Below are positions 17,358 through 25,667 of a stretch of 64,000 nucleotides of DNA, piece after piece. The notes under the pieces are model-generated. The model ran no database searches. It had not been told where the DNA came from and saw only the letters and a program-made list of their open reading frames with translations. Both the position numbers and the translations under genes were made by a program. The first letter of the stretch is position 1. Each line of letters begins with the position of its first letter. This stretch comes from Marinilongibacter aquaticus. GTDB lineage: Bacteria; Bacteroidota; Bacteroidia; Cytophagales; Spirosomataceae. The stretch spans positions 868,001-932,000 of the forward strand of contig NZ_CP083757.1 in NCBI RefSeq assembly GCF_020149935.1, in the 5' to 3' direction.

Positions 17358-18830
17358 ATGAAAAACACCTTGAAATACCTCAGCATCGGCTGTCTGGCCA
17401 TCGCTCTATTTTTTGCCTTCGGCTTAAAACCCAAGCCCAAACCCAATGTTTTGTTCATCGCCGTCGACGACCTTCGGCCCGACTTGGGCTGCTACGGCGA
17501 GCACAAAGCCCTCAGCCCAAATATGGATCAACTGGCCCAAGAGGGTTCGGTTTTCATGCGGCATTATGTGCAAGTGCCCACTTGCGGAGCCTCTCGGTAT
17601 TCCATGCTTTCGGGCTTAAGGCCAATCAGCCGAAAACACCTTCAGAATACCGCATTTGAAACTCAGACCGCCAACAAAGCCGAAAGCCCAATTCCAGAAT
17701 CTTTCGTTCACCAAATGAAAAGAAACGGATATTATACGGTGGGCATCGGGAAAATCAGTCATTCGGCCGACGGCATGGTGTATGCATATACCGATGAAGT
17801 GTCTGACAAATTGGAACTGCCCTACAGCTGGTCGGAGATGCTTTTCGACAGCGGCAAATGGAAAACAGGCTGGAATGCTTTCTTTGCTTATGCAAACGGC
17901 GAAAACAGGCAAAGCATGCAAAGACAGGTGAAACCTTATGAAGCCGGAAAAGTGGGCGATGAGGGCTATCCAGATGGGCTTACCGCCGAATTGGCCATCA
18001 AAAAACTGAAAGAGTTGAAAAACAATGAGCAGCCCTTTTTCATGGGCTTGGGCTTTTTCAAACCGCATTTACCCTTCAATTCTCCGGAAAAATATTGGGA
18101 CAATTACGACCGTGAAAAAATTGCCATTTCTGACAACCCCGACTTGCCCCAAAACGTAAATTTAGCCAGCCTACAAAGCTCTGGCGAGTTGAACGGCTAT
18201 CAGTTGACCGACGAAAAGCCCAGTTTACAAAATCGCGTTTCTGATGAATATGCCCGTAAACTTCGTCAAGCTTATTATTCGGCCATAAGTTATTCCGACA
18301 CCCAGATTGGAAAAGTTTTGACCGCCCTGAAAGAACTCGGCCTCGACGAGAACACGATAGTGGTACTTTGGGGCGATCACGGCTGGCATTTGGGTGATCA
18401 ACAAACTTGGGGAAAACACACCTTATTCGAGAATGCCTTACGCAGTGCTTTGATCGTAAAATTGCCGCATACACATACCGAAGCCAAAATCGAGTCGATT
18501 GTTGAATCGGTAGACATCTACCCTACTTTGATGGAGCTTTGCGATATTCCTGTAGATTATCAATTGGATGGAAAAAGTTTGGTTCCATTGCTGAAAGGCG
18601 AAAAGGCAAAGGAAAAAAACAAAGCGTATAGCTATTTCAAAAGCGGCATTTCTTTACGAACCGATCGTTACCGCCTCACAAAATATTTCAGAAAGGAAGA
18701 GCCCAATATCGAACTGTATGATCATCTGGCCGATCCAAACGAGTCAATAAATATCGCAGCGAGCAAGCCGGAAATTGTCTCAGAGCTCATGCCGATTTTG
18801 GAAGCCGGAAACACCGGACTTTATCAATAA
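17358..18830 (+). CDS. Exported sulfatase (type I, formylglycine-dependent)
   Basis: A type I sulfatase of 490 residues. The N-terminal hydrophobic stretch (LKYLSIGCLAIALFFAFGL) is a signal peptide or anchor. The formylglycine site is Cys76 in CGASR, which fits C-x-[PA]-S-R, and DDLRPDLGCYG supplies the metal-binding aspartates. Later features are GFFKPHLPFN and LWGDHGWHLGDQQTWGKHT, which place it near iduronate-2-sulfatase-like members. It needs a sulfatase-maturating enzyme that is not in this window. The substrate is unknown; there is no polysaccharide-lyase or glycosidase beside it, which is unusual for Bacteroidota sulfatases. A 10-bp hairpin follows at 18841. Confidence 0.92.
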   Translation: MKNTLKYLSIGCLAIALFFAFGLKPKPKPNVLFIAVDDLRPDLGCYGEHKALSPNMDQLAQEGSVFMRHYVQVPTCGASRYSMLSGLRPISRKHLQNTAFETQTANKAESPIPESFVHQMKRNGYYTVGIGKISHSADGMVYAYTDEVSDKLELPYSWSEMLFDSGKWKTGWNAFFAYANGENRQSMQRQVKPYEAGKVGDEGYPDGLTAELAIKKLKELKNNEQPFFMGLGFFKPHLPFNSPEKYWDNYDREKIAISDNPDLPQNVNLASLQSSGELNGYQLTDEKPSLQNRVSDEYARKLRQAYYSAISYSDTQIGKVLTALKELGLDENTIVVLWGDHGWHLGDQQTWGKHTLFENALRSALIVKLPHTHTEAKIESIVESVDIYPTLMELCDIPVDYQLDGKSLVPLLKGEKAKEKNKAYSYFKSGISLRTDRYRLTKYFRKEEPNIELYDHLADPNESINIAASKPEIVSELMPILEAGNTGLYQ

Positions 18831-18840
18831 TACAGCCTTT

Positions 18841-18863
18841 AGGGCCGCGGTTCCCGCGGCCCT
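18841..18863 (+). terminator. Strong hairpin after the sulfatase gene
   Basis: A perfect 10-bp GC-rich stem (AGGGCCGCGG with CCGCGGCCCT) with the 3-nt loop TTC, starting 11 bp after the sulfatase stop. The following bases are ATCTCTTTC rather than a pure T-tract, so it is a moderate rho-independent terminator at best but a very stable structure. Confidence 0.75.
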
Positions 18864-18985
18864 ATCTCTTTCAAAACCATCCTCTTCAGCCCGAAAACAA
18901 GAAAGAGAAAGGTTTGTGCACCTTACTTTTATCCAAGCCCACAAAAAATTGAGCCAAATATGCTTTTACAGATTTGGCCAAACAC

Positions 18986-18993
18986 TATTTTTG
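18986..18993 (+). promoter_or_regulatory. Candidate -7 box of putA
   Basis: TATTTTTG fits the Bacteroidota -7 consensus TAnnTTTG. The -33 element is weak: a TTTT at 18964-18967 lies about 18 bp upstream. Transcription would start near 18998-19001, inside the left arm of the inverted repeat at 18993-19037, leaving a leader of about 40 bases. Confidence 0.5.
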
Positions 18994-19037
18994 TTGCACA
19001 ATTACACTTTATAAAACGATACACTTAATCGTGCAAC
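18993..19037 (+). promoter_or_regulatory. Interrupted inverted repeat in the putA leader
   Basis: Arms GTTGCACAATTA (18993-19004) and TAATCGTGCAAC (19026-19037) are inverted copies with 11 of 12 matching positions, separated by 21 bp and ending 3 bp before the putA ATG. It overlaps the expected start site of transcription. It can be read either as a two-half-site operator for a dimeric repressor or as a stem-loop in the leader RNA close to the start codon. Confidence 0.6.
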
Positions 19038-19040
19038 AAC

Positions 19041-22000
19041 ATGCTCACAAAAAAACAAATGGAAACCATCTTTGGTTATGCCGAAGAACTACATGGAAGC
19101 TCTGAACAAACTGAAAAAAATGAGTTTTCAGAAAGAATGAAGCCGATTTTGGCTTCCCCTGAATCCAAACATTTCTTGATCCGCTTAATGGACGTCGCTT
19201 TTCGTTCGAAAAATTACAATCGTGTATCGAACTACGTCCTGAATTTGTTGCAAACCGACCCTTCGAGTAAGGGACTTTTCAATAGTTTCGAGCAATTGCT
19301 TATTGCCCTTTACAAAGGCATCGGCCGCTTTTTCCCGAACATCTCCATACCTGTGATGTTGGGGCAAATCAAAAAAGTAACCAGCCCAATACTATTCTAC
19401 GTGGGCGACCAAAAATTCAATCGCCATGCTCAGAAACGCGAAGCCGAAGGTATCGAACTGAACGTCAACCTCATTGGTGAGGCCTTGATCGGCGAAGAAG
19501 AGGCCGCAGAAAGAATTGAAGCCTATAAATCTTTGTTGAGACAAGACGACGTAAACTACATTTCCATCAAGATTTCGACCATCTATTCGCAAATCAATTC
19601 TTTGGCTTTCGAACATACCATCGATACCCTGGTGGAAAAATTGGAAGAGATTTACGATGAACTCCTAACCATTCACGAAAAAACGGGAGAATGGAAATTC
19701 GTCAACCTCGACATGGAAGAATATCGTGATCTCGACCTCACGATTATCACGTTTATACGAACACTATCCAAAGAAAAATACAAGAACCTAAGGGCCGGAA
19801 TCGTGCTTCAGGCTTACCTACCCGATGTGTTCACCGAATTGCAAAAATTGAAAAGCTTTGCCGATGAGCGTGTAGCCGCAGGTGGAGCTCCCATAAAAAT
19901 ACGCGTGGTGAAAGGAGCCAATCTTGAAATGGAAAAAACGGAATCTTCATTGGAAGATTGGCCGTTGGCCCCCTACTCGACCAAAGTCGAAACCGACGCG
20001 AACTACAAAAAGATTCTAATGCAATTGCTCCAAAAAGAGTCTTTGAAATCCATTCATTTGGGAATTGCTTCGCACAATATTTTCGACTTGGCTTTTGGGC
20101 TCCAAATGGTCAAAGAGCATGGTTTAGAAGAAGAAGTGGATTTCGAAATGCTCGAGGGTATGGCCAATCAAACCGTGGACGAATTGCTGAAACAAAAGGT
20201 GCAAGTGCTCTTGTACACACCGATTGTAAAACACGAAGACTACAATTCGGCCATTGCCTATTTGGTGCGGAGACTTGACGAAGGCACCCAAGAGGGCAAC
20301 TTTTTGAAAGAGGGCTTCGAATTGAAAGTAGGTTCTGAAAAATGGGAAGAAATCAAACAACAATTCGTCGCTTCGGTAGAAATAATGGACGAAGTGAGCA
20401 ATGCCCAGCACCGTACACAAAACCGCAGCTTGGAAGAACCCCAAATTCAGCAGGCTTTTCACAATGTGCCCAATACCGACTGGAATTTGAAAGTGAACCG
20501 CCTATGGCTTGAAGAAGAAAAGCAAAAATGGGTATTAGAAAATAAATTGGCACTCGAAAACATTCCTGTGGTGGGCGGCTTAGCCCACAATGAAAGACAG
20601 GCAATAAAAATCGAAAACTGGCAAGGAGAAAGCTCTTGGCAATACAACTTGGCCAATGAAGCCGATTACCGTGCATTCTTGGATTTGGAAAGCGATTGGT
20701 ATACACTCAGCCACGAAGCACGAGCCGATTTATTGAAAAAAGCCGCGGTAGAAATCGAAAGAAACCGCGGAAAACTCATTGCTGTGGCCGTAGATGAATT
20801 GGGCAAAACCTTTGCCGAAGTGGATGTGGAAGTATCCGAAGCCATCGACTTTGCAAACTTTTATGCCGAATCGGCCAAAACGTGGGCAAGCGAAGTTGCT
20901 GTGGGACAAAACTCAGGCACAAACTTGATACTCTCTCCATGGAATTTCCCCATTGCTATTCCTATTGGCGGCGTTTTGGCCTCCTTGGCTGCGGGTAAAA
21001 GAGCCATTCTCAAACCCTCGACCAATGCCGCAGCTACTGCTTATCTGACAAGCCTTTGCCTTTGGGCAGCAGGCATTCCGAAAGATGCCTTTGCTTTCCT
21101 GCCCTGTGAAGAACAATCCTTGGATATCTTCTTAGCAGAGGGCCGTGTTTTCGATGCTGTGATCTTAACCGGAGGCACGGAAACAGCAAAATTCCTTTTG
21201 AAACGCAATCCCGATCTGCAATTGTATGCCGAAACGGGCGGAAAAAACAGCACAATTGTTTCTGCACTTTCAGACCGCGAACAAGCAATCAAGAATGTGG
21301 TACAAAGTGCTTTTGGCAATGCCGGACAAAAATGTTCGGCCACTTCTTTATTGATATTGGAAGCCGAGGTTTTCGACGACCCACATTTCAAAAAACTCTT
21401 GAAAGATGCCGCCGAAAGTCGACACTACGGAAACCCTTGGTTGTACCAAACCCAAACCGGCCCTTTGGCCGTTCCGATTTCAGACAAACTCAAACACGTT
21501 TTGGAAAACACCAAAGACGAACAATGGTTGGTTAAACCTACTTTAAGTGGCCAATTCATGCTGAAACCGGGAATTAAATGGGGAATTACCACAGCCGATT
21601 ACGAATACAACAATGAACTTTTCGGACCCATTGTGGCCGTTATGCGAGCCGACAATTTAGCTCATGCGGTAAAGTTGGTCAATGGCGTAGAATACGGTTT
21701 GACAAGTGGTTTGGAAAGTCTCGATCGCCGAGAAATTGACTACTGGAAAGCCCACATCAAAGCAGGTAACCTTTACGTGAACCGCTCTACAACTGGTGCG
21801 ATTGTGTTGCGTCAGCCTTTCGGAGGTATAAAAGCTTCGTCTTTTGGTTTTGGCATGAAAGCAGGTGGACACAATTATGTAGCCCAATTCATGCAGCTTG
21901 AAAGTCCTGACCGCAGTGCGGAAGACATTGAAAAATCGTACCGAAAATGGGCAGAAATTCTCTTCCTCCAAGAAATCGATTACGTGAAACTGCGAGGCCA

Positions 22001-22409
22001 ACACAACATTACGAGATACCTGCGTCCAGAAAAAGTATCCGTGTTGTTGGACAAAGAAACCAATACGAAAGAAATAGAAATGGTGGCTCTGGCCTGCGAA
22101 ATTTTGCACATTCCAACGGAATTCTATTGTGTAGGCGAAGCTCCTGAATGTCCATTCCCGATCACTGAATTGGACAATTGGAATGACTTGGCGAAAACAC
22201 TGAATTTCGAAAACCGCCTTCGTGCACTCAACCGTGAACGACTGCCCAAAGAGTTTGTGAGTTTGTGCCACGAAAAGGCCTTGCATATTTACGGCCAAAA
22301 GCCTTCGGTTTTCGGCAGGTTCGAATTGCTCAATTACCTGAACGAGCAAAGCTTTTCGCACAATTACCACAGATATGGTAACCTTTTGGGCGAAAAGGAA
22401 CCAAATTAA
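19041..22409 (+). CDS. putA: Bifunctional proline dehydrogenase / L-glutamate gamma-semialdehyde dehydrogenase
   Basis: Oxidises proline to glutamate in two steps. The 1,122-residue protein has the FAD-dependent proline dehydrogenase domain in the N-terminal half (about 100-430, with LQAYLPD and the RVVKGANLE motif near residue 288) and the NAD-dependent aldehyde dehydrogenase domain after about 540. The ALDH catalytic residues are Glu731 (YAETGGKNS) and Cys765 (GNAGQKCSATS), and PFGGIKASSFG closes the fold. A C-terminal domain of about 140 residues follows. There is no ribbon-helix-helix DNA-binding domain at the N-terminus, so this PutA does not repress its own gene. Regulation must come from another protein, perhaps at the inverted repeat just upstream. 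Confidence 0.97.
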   Translation: MLTKKQMETIFGYAEELHGSSEQTEKNEFSERMKPILASPESKHFLIRLMDVAFRSKNYNRVSNYVLNLLQTDPSSKGLFNSFEQLLIALYKGIGRFFPNISIPVMLGQIKKVTSPILFYVGDQKFNRHAQKREAEGIELNVNLIGEALIGEEEAAERIEAYKSLLRQDDVNYISIKISTIYSQINSLAFEHTIDTLVEKLEEIYDELLTIHEKTGEWKFVNLDMEEYRDLDLTIITFIRTLSKEKYKNLRAGIVLQAYLPDVFTELQKLKSFADERVAAGGAPIKIRVVKGANLEMEKTESSLEDWPLAPYSTKVETDANYKKILMQLLQKESLKSIHLGIASHNIFDLAFGLQMVKEHGLEEEVDFEMLEGMANQTVDELLKQKVQVLLYTPIVKHEDYNSAIAYLVRRLDEGTQEGNFLKEGFELKVGSEKWEEIKQQFVASVEIMDEVSNAQHRTQNRSLEEPQIQQAFHNVPNTDWNLKVNRLWLEEEKQKWVLENKLALENIPVVGGLAHNERQAIKIENWQGESSWQYNLANEADYRAFLDLESDWYTLSHEARADLLKKAAVEIERNRGKLIAVAVDELGKTFAEVDVEVSEAIDFANFYAESAKTWASEVAVGQNSGTNLILSPWNFPIAIPIGGVLASLAAGKRAILKPSTNAAATAYLTSLCLWAAGIPKDAFAFLPCEEQSLDIFLAEGRVFDAVILTGGTETAKFLLKRNPDLQLYAETGGKNSTIVSALSDREQAIKNVVQSAFGNAGQKCSATSLLILEAEVFDDPHFKKLLKDAAESRHYGNPWLYQTQTGPLAVPISDKLKHVLENTKDEQWLVKPTLSGQFMLKPGIKWGITTADYEYNNELFGPIVAVMRADNLAHAVKLVNGVEYGLTSGLESLDRREIDYWKAHIKAGNLYVNRSTTGAIVLRQPFGGIKASSFGFGMKAGGHNYVAQFMQLESPDRSAEDIEKSYRKWAEILFLQEIDYVKLRGQHNITRYLRPEKVSVLLDKETNTKEIEMVALACEILHIPTEFYCVGEAPECPFPITELDNWNDLAKTLNFENRLRALNRERLPKEFVSLCHEKALHIYGQKPSVFGRFELLNYLNEQSFSHNYHRYGNLLGEKEPN

Positions 22410-22418
22410 ATCAAATAA

Positions 22419-22460
22419 AAAGGGCAAGAAGGTTTAAGTTACCTTCTTGCCCTTTCTTTT
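22419..22460. terminator. Bidirectional terminator between putA and the 2OG oxygenase gene
   Basis: A 15-bp perfect stem (AAAGGGCAAGAAGGT with ACCTTCTTGCCCTTT) with a 7-nt loop, flanked by CTTTT on the right and TTTTATTT on the left when read from the other strand. Both convergent genes would be terminated by it. Confidence 0.92.
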
Positions 22461-22484
22461 AAAAACAATCGTTTTCTTCTTCAC

Positions 22485-23108
22485 CTAAGCCAAAATTCCA
22501 CCCAAAACTTGCGGTTGGTACAAAAGCCAGCCCGTAAGGCTTGCCCGCCCTTTGTGCGTAAGCAATACTTCATGCGGCACATCGGCACTTTTGAACAACA
22601 CCGCCCTATTCAACAAGGGAGCCACGATATCCTCTCCATCCTTTTTGTAGATTTTCAGTTCTCCGCCATCGCCGGGAGTCCAGTCTTCATTCAGGTAAAT
22701 AATAAAAGAAATCATGCGGTTCGACCGTTCTCTAAATTGATCCAAATGCTTTTTGTAATACGTTTTTGGCGGATAATAGGCCAAATGAAATTCGTAGTCG
22801 GAAAGGCTCAGATAACAATAGCGGTTGAGCTTTTCTATGCTTTCCGTAATCAATTCAAAAAAAGGTTTCAGTGCTGTATCGCGTTGGCGGTCCAACCAAA
22901 AGGTATAATCTCCACGAATCTCAGAAATAACCTGTGCCTGCACACCAATCGAAGCTTTTTCGAAATCATCTTCCGCTCTTTTCTGTACAAAAAAATCAAG
23001 GATTTCGGATAGCATATCCTCAGAAAAAAACGAATCGATCACCACATAATCTTGCTCTGCCAATGCATCGATCCACTGGAGCCATTGCTCTTCGGTATAA
23101 AAGCCCAT
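22485..23108 (-). CDS. 2-oxoglutarate/Fe(II)-dependent oxygenase (prolyl 4-hydroxylase-like)
   Basis: A 207-residue dioxygenase of the SM-20/EGLN type. The iron triad is His121 and Asp123 (KKHLDQF) and His179 (DVPHEVLL), and Arg188 (KGRASLTGW) is the expected 2-oxoglutarate ligand; FIIYLNEDWTPGDGGEL is the typical central strand and loop. In other bacteria such proteins hydroxylate a prolyl residue of translation factor EF-Tu, or other targets; the substrate here is inferred at best. The gene is convergent with putA and has no close partner. Confidence 0.88.
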   Translation of the reverse strand: MGFYTEEQWLQWIDALAEQDYVVIDSFFSEDMLSEILDFFVQKRAEDDFEKASIGVQAQVISEIRGDYTFWLDRQRDTALKPFFELITESIEKLNRYCYLSLSDYEFHLAYYPPKTYYKKHLDQFRERSNRMISFIIYLNEDWTPGDGGELKIYKKDGEDIVAPLLNRAVLFKSADVPHEVLLTHKGRASLTGWLLYQPQVLGGILA

Positions 23109-23304
23109 TCTGGATTAAAATTAACCGACGAAATTAGACAAAAAGCCATTGTGAATATTCTCTTTCCCAAAAAAAATAATCTACTTTTTCAAGGCCTAAC
23201 TTCTTGGCTTGCAAAGCACAAAGCCCTGCCTTGTAAACTGCCCAATTGAAAACCTAGATTCCCTTCGTCATTTTTTTTAACTTGCGGAGAAATACCAGTG
23301 ATAT

Positions 23305-24045
23305 ATGCAACTATTTGGAATTGATATTGGAGGTTCTGGAATTAAGGGGGCTCCCGTGGACATGGAGACCGGCGAATTGACGCAAGAGCGTTTCAGAATA
23401 CCCACTCCAAGACCAGCCAAACCCGAAGCTGTGGCCGAGGCCGTGAAAGAGCTTCTTGCACATTTCGACTGGAAAGGCCCTGTGGGCGTTGGCTTTCCCA
23501 CGATTGTCAAAAATGGCCAATGCAAATCGCAGAGCAATATGCACAAAGATTGGGTGAATGTACATGCCGATCAATTGTTCAAAGAAGCCTGCGGAAATGA
23601 TTTTGCAGTGATAAACGACGCCGATGCGGCGGGTTTGGCCGAAATGCACTACGGTGCCGGAAAGGACGTAAAAGGCCTTGTGGTCACCATTACATTGGGC
23701 ACAGGGATTGGATCAGGTATGTTTTTCAATGGCGAGCTTATCCCGAATTTCGAATTGGGACATTTGCGTTACAAGAAGCACAAGCCTGTAGAAAAGTATG
23801 CGGCAGATTCCATTCGTAAAAAGAAAGACCTCTCTATTGAAGATTGGGCCGAACGCCTCGATTATTTCTTCAATTATGTAAACCGTATTTGTTCGCCAGA
23901 TCTAATCATCGTAGGCGGCGGTGCAAGTAAAAAATGGGACGAATTGGAGCCTCTTTTCACTACGGGTGCCACGCTCGAAGTGGCTACAACAAAAAATGAA
24001 GCAGGCATAATTGGAGCCGCCATGGCTTCAAAAAAGTTGCACTGA
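23305..24045 (+). CDS. ppgK: Polyphosphate glucokinase (ROK family)
   Basis: Phosphorylates glucose using polyphosphate. The 246-residue size and the features [13 protein letters not shown] (nucleotide-binding), GVGFPTIV, the catalytic aspartate region [18 protein letters not shown] and TLGTGIGSG match the PpgK subgroup of ROK kinases, in which the ATP-type zinc-binding ROK motif is absent. The [12 protein letters not shown] segment near the end is conserved. It ends 5 bp from the convergent HEAT-like gene. Where ATP is used as well, the name polyphosphate/ATP glucokinase applies; the sequence does not settle this. Confidence 0.93.
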   Translation: MQLFGIDIGGSGIKGAPVDMETGELTQERFRIPTPRPAKPEAVAEAVKELLAHFDWKGPVGVGFPTIVKNGQCKSQSNMHKDWVNVHADQLFKEACGNDFAVINDADAAGLAEMHYGAGKDVKGLVVTITLGTGIGSGMFFNGELIPNFELGHLRYKKHKPVEKYAADSIRKKKDLSIEDWAERLDYFFNYVNRICSPDLIIVGGGASKKWDELEPLFTTGATLEVATTKNEAGIIGAAMASKKLH

Positions 24046-24050
24046 TTTCT

Positions 24051-24596
24051 TTAATCTCGCTCTTTCGACGAGATAATTTTATGCAGCTCTTTCAAGACTT
24101 TCCGTCCTCGAGCCCGAACACCCGGTGATTCGTCGGCATATTTGGCCATAACCTCTTCCATAAGGATAAGAAATTCCTGAGCCAATTCTGGAAACTTTCT
24201 CACCAAACGCATGCAGACATACATGGCGTGTGCTTTTACGGCAATTGCCGAATGGGATTCCAAAAAAAAGAAGCCTAGGTCATAGGCTTCTCCTTCAATA
24301 TCTTCCGAAAATCCATATTCCGCCCAATGACGGAGCACAGCTCTGTTCACCGCTTCGGAACAAGTGCGAGTGTTCAACCTGTCCAAAAGCTCGCGTGCAT
24401 GAGCATCGAGCAAATTTGGGCATTCATCGGTAATGTAGTACAATACCCTCGCCGCTCTTGCACTCAAAAATGGATCGTCGTCGCAAAGGCATTGGACATA
24501 ATCTACCCTTTCAGCAACATCTTCAGAAAGAATAGATACGGCCTGTAAACAAGCCTCTTTACTGCGGTCGCTCAGTAAGATCTCACGAACCTTCAC
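24051..24596 (-). CDS. HEAT-like helical repeat protein overlapping the phosphatase homologue gene
   Basis: About 181 residues, starting most likely at the GTG at 24594-24596 (protein opening MKVREILLSDRSKEA), which overlaps the preceding phosphatase-like gene by 14 bp. The only upstream ATG in frame (24758) lies 162 bp further inside that gene and would add residues that belong to another frame, so I reject it. The sequence is a run of amphipathic helices with HEAT/armadillo character (SARAARVLYYIT, AVNRAVLRHWAEYG, AVKAHAMYVCMRLVRKFPE). No catalytic residues are evident. Function unknown; the tight overlap suggests it works with, or is made together with, the phosphatase homologue. Confidence 0.72.
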   Translation of the reverse strand: MKVREILLSDRSKEACLQAVSILSEDVAERVDYVQCLCDDDPFLSARAARVLYYITDECPNLLDAHARELLDRLNTRTCSEAVNRAVLRHWAEYGFSEDIEGEAYDLGFFFLESHSAIAVKAHAMYVCMRLVRKFPELAQEFLILMEEVMAKYADESPGVRARGRKVLKELHKIISSKERD

Positions 24597-25110
24597 TTTC
24601 CTCTTCCTCCTCTTTTTCGCGAAGTTCGTGCTGTTCGATGATATGATCGAGCAAGCCTTCACAGCTTCTCCAGAGGATGGTGTAAATATCTTCGAAAAAC
24701 TCTTTTGATTCGTAAAAAGGATCGGGTACAATCTGTACACCACGCGTTTCGGGGTCAAAATCGCGAATCAAGAAAAGTTTGCCCGCAGTGGGGGGCTGGT
24801 GTTTGTATTTATGATACATGTTGTGCACGAACTTGAAATTCTCCTCGTCCATTACAGCAATGTGGGTAAAGGCATCCATGTCTTCCACGGCAAGCTTACG
24901 TCCCAAATGATCCACGCGAAGGTTCTTTTTTTCCAAAAGTTCCATCACACGTCGGTCGGCGTGCTGCCCTACATGATAGCCTGCGGTTCCTGCCGAGTCG
25001 ATTTTAAAATGCTCGCTCAGCCCTCTATTTCTAACCACACGTTTAAAGATAGCCTCTGCCATCGGAGAGCGGCAGATATTTCCCAAGTCGACAAAAAGTA
25101 CACTGACCAT
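24583..25110 (-). CDS. Low-molecular-weight tyrosine phosphatase homologue lacking the catalytic cysteine
   Basis: A 175-residue member of the low-molecular-weight protein tyrosine phosphatase family, with the P-loop, SAGTAGYHVGQHAD, the general-acid loop VPDPFY (intact) and the terminal helices all in order. The P-loop reads FVDLGNICRSP instead of FVCLGNICRSP: Asp8 replaces the nucleophilic cysteine of CX5R, while the later Cys13 and Arg14 remain. The codon is GAC, two base changes from TGC or TGT. As written, the protein could not form the phosphocysteine intermediate, so it is probably an inactive phosphate- or phosphotyrosine-binding protein. The acidic tail EEEEESEGS is also unusual. Confidence 0.85.
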   Translation of the reverse strand: MVSVLFVDLGNICRSPMAEAIFKRVVRNRGLSEHFKIDSAGTAGYHVGQHADRRVMELLEKKNLRVDHLGRKLAVEDMDAFTHIAVMDEENFKFVHNMYHKYKHQPPTAGKLFLIRDFDPETRGVQIVPDPFYESKEFFEDIYTILWRSCEGLLDHIIEQHELREKEEEEESEGS

Positions 25111-25201
25111 TACAAATGATTTTTAAATATTAAGCGGTTCAAAGCCGTCATACTCGACGAATTTGAATCAAAATGTTTGCAAATTAAGTTCAAAAATACG
25201 C

Positions 25202-25525
25202 TCAATCCAATTCTTCCATCAACTCCCCATCTTCATCCACAATGACAAAAACGGTTTCTCCTTCTTTCTTCATCAAGAAGTGCTCGCGGCCAAATTTCTC
25301 CAAAGCATCTTGGTTTCGCCAGAGGCTCTTTTCTTTCACCTTAAGTTTCGCCAGCTCGGTGTCGTAGAATTCCAGCTTGTCTTCGAGTTTGTTCAGCTTG
25401 TGCCACAGGCCGATCTGTGTGATCAATCGGGCCCCATCAAAAAAGCCAAGCCAAAGCAAGAAAAAAAGTGTTGTATAGGCATAGAAGCCGTATTTTTTGA
25501 AAAAACTTTTATAGTCAAAGTCCAT
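25202..25525 (-). CDS. Septum formation initiator (FtsB/DivIC-like)
   Basis: A 107-residue single-pass protein: a short cytosolic part, a membrane segment (about 15-33, FYAYTTLFFLLWLGFF), then a coiled coil (LNKLEDKLEFYDTELAKLKVKEKSL) and the conserved LEKFGREHFLMKKEGETVFVIV end. This matches the FtsB/DivIC family, which links the FtsQ-FtsL trio to activation of septal wall synthesis. In many Bacteroidota it sits next to eno; here the P1 peptidase gene on the opposite strand lies between the two. The short acidic C-terminus is compatible with the family. Confidence 0.88.
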   Translation of the reverse strand: MDFDYKSFFKKYGFYAYTTLFFLLWLGFFDGARLITQIGLWHKLNKLEDKLEFYDTELAKLKVKEKSLWRNQDALEKFGREHFLMKKEGETVFVIVDEDGELMEELD

Positions 25526-25558
25526 AGCACGTAAGTTTTTCGTGCCTAAAATTACATT

Positions 25559-25605
25559 TTAAAATATGATTTTGAAATATTTTAATGTCTTTCTCCAAAA
25601 AGACA
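25559..25605. promoter_or_regulatory. Inverted repeats in the divergent septum-initiator / P1-peptidase intergenic region
   Basis: Two repeats lie in tandem: an AT-rich one (TTAAAATAT 25559-25567 with ATATTTTAA 25577-25585) and a second with arms TGTCTTT (25586-25592) and AAAGACA (25599-25605). Because the genes run away from the region, terminators are not expected here, so these may be regulatory, but AT-rich palindromes also arise by chance. Confidence 0.35.
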
Positions 25606-25667
25606 AGCCGAACGGTTCTTTCCATTAAAATCCCTTTATTTTTATAGAAACTCAAACTCTGGCTTTT

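Noticed and set aside
21657-22427. A 256-residue open frame on the minus strand opposite the 3' end of putA
   Set aside because: It covers the ALDH and C-terminal parts of putA in reverse and has no family features.
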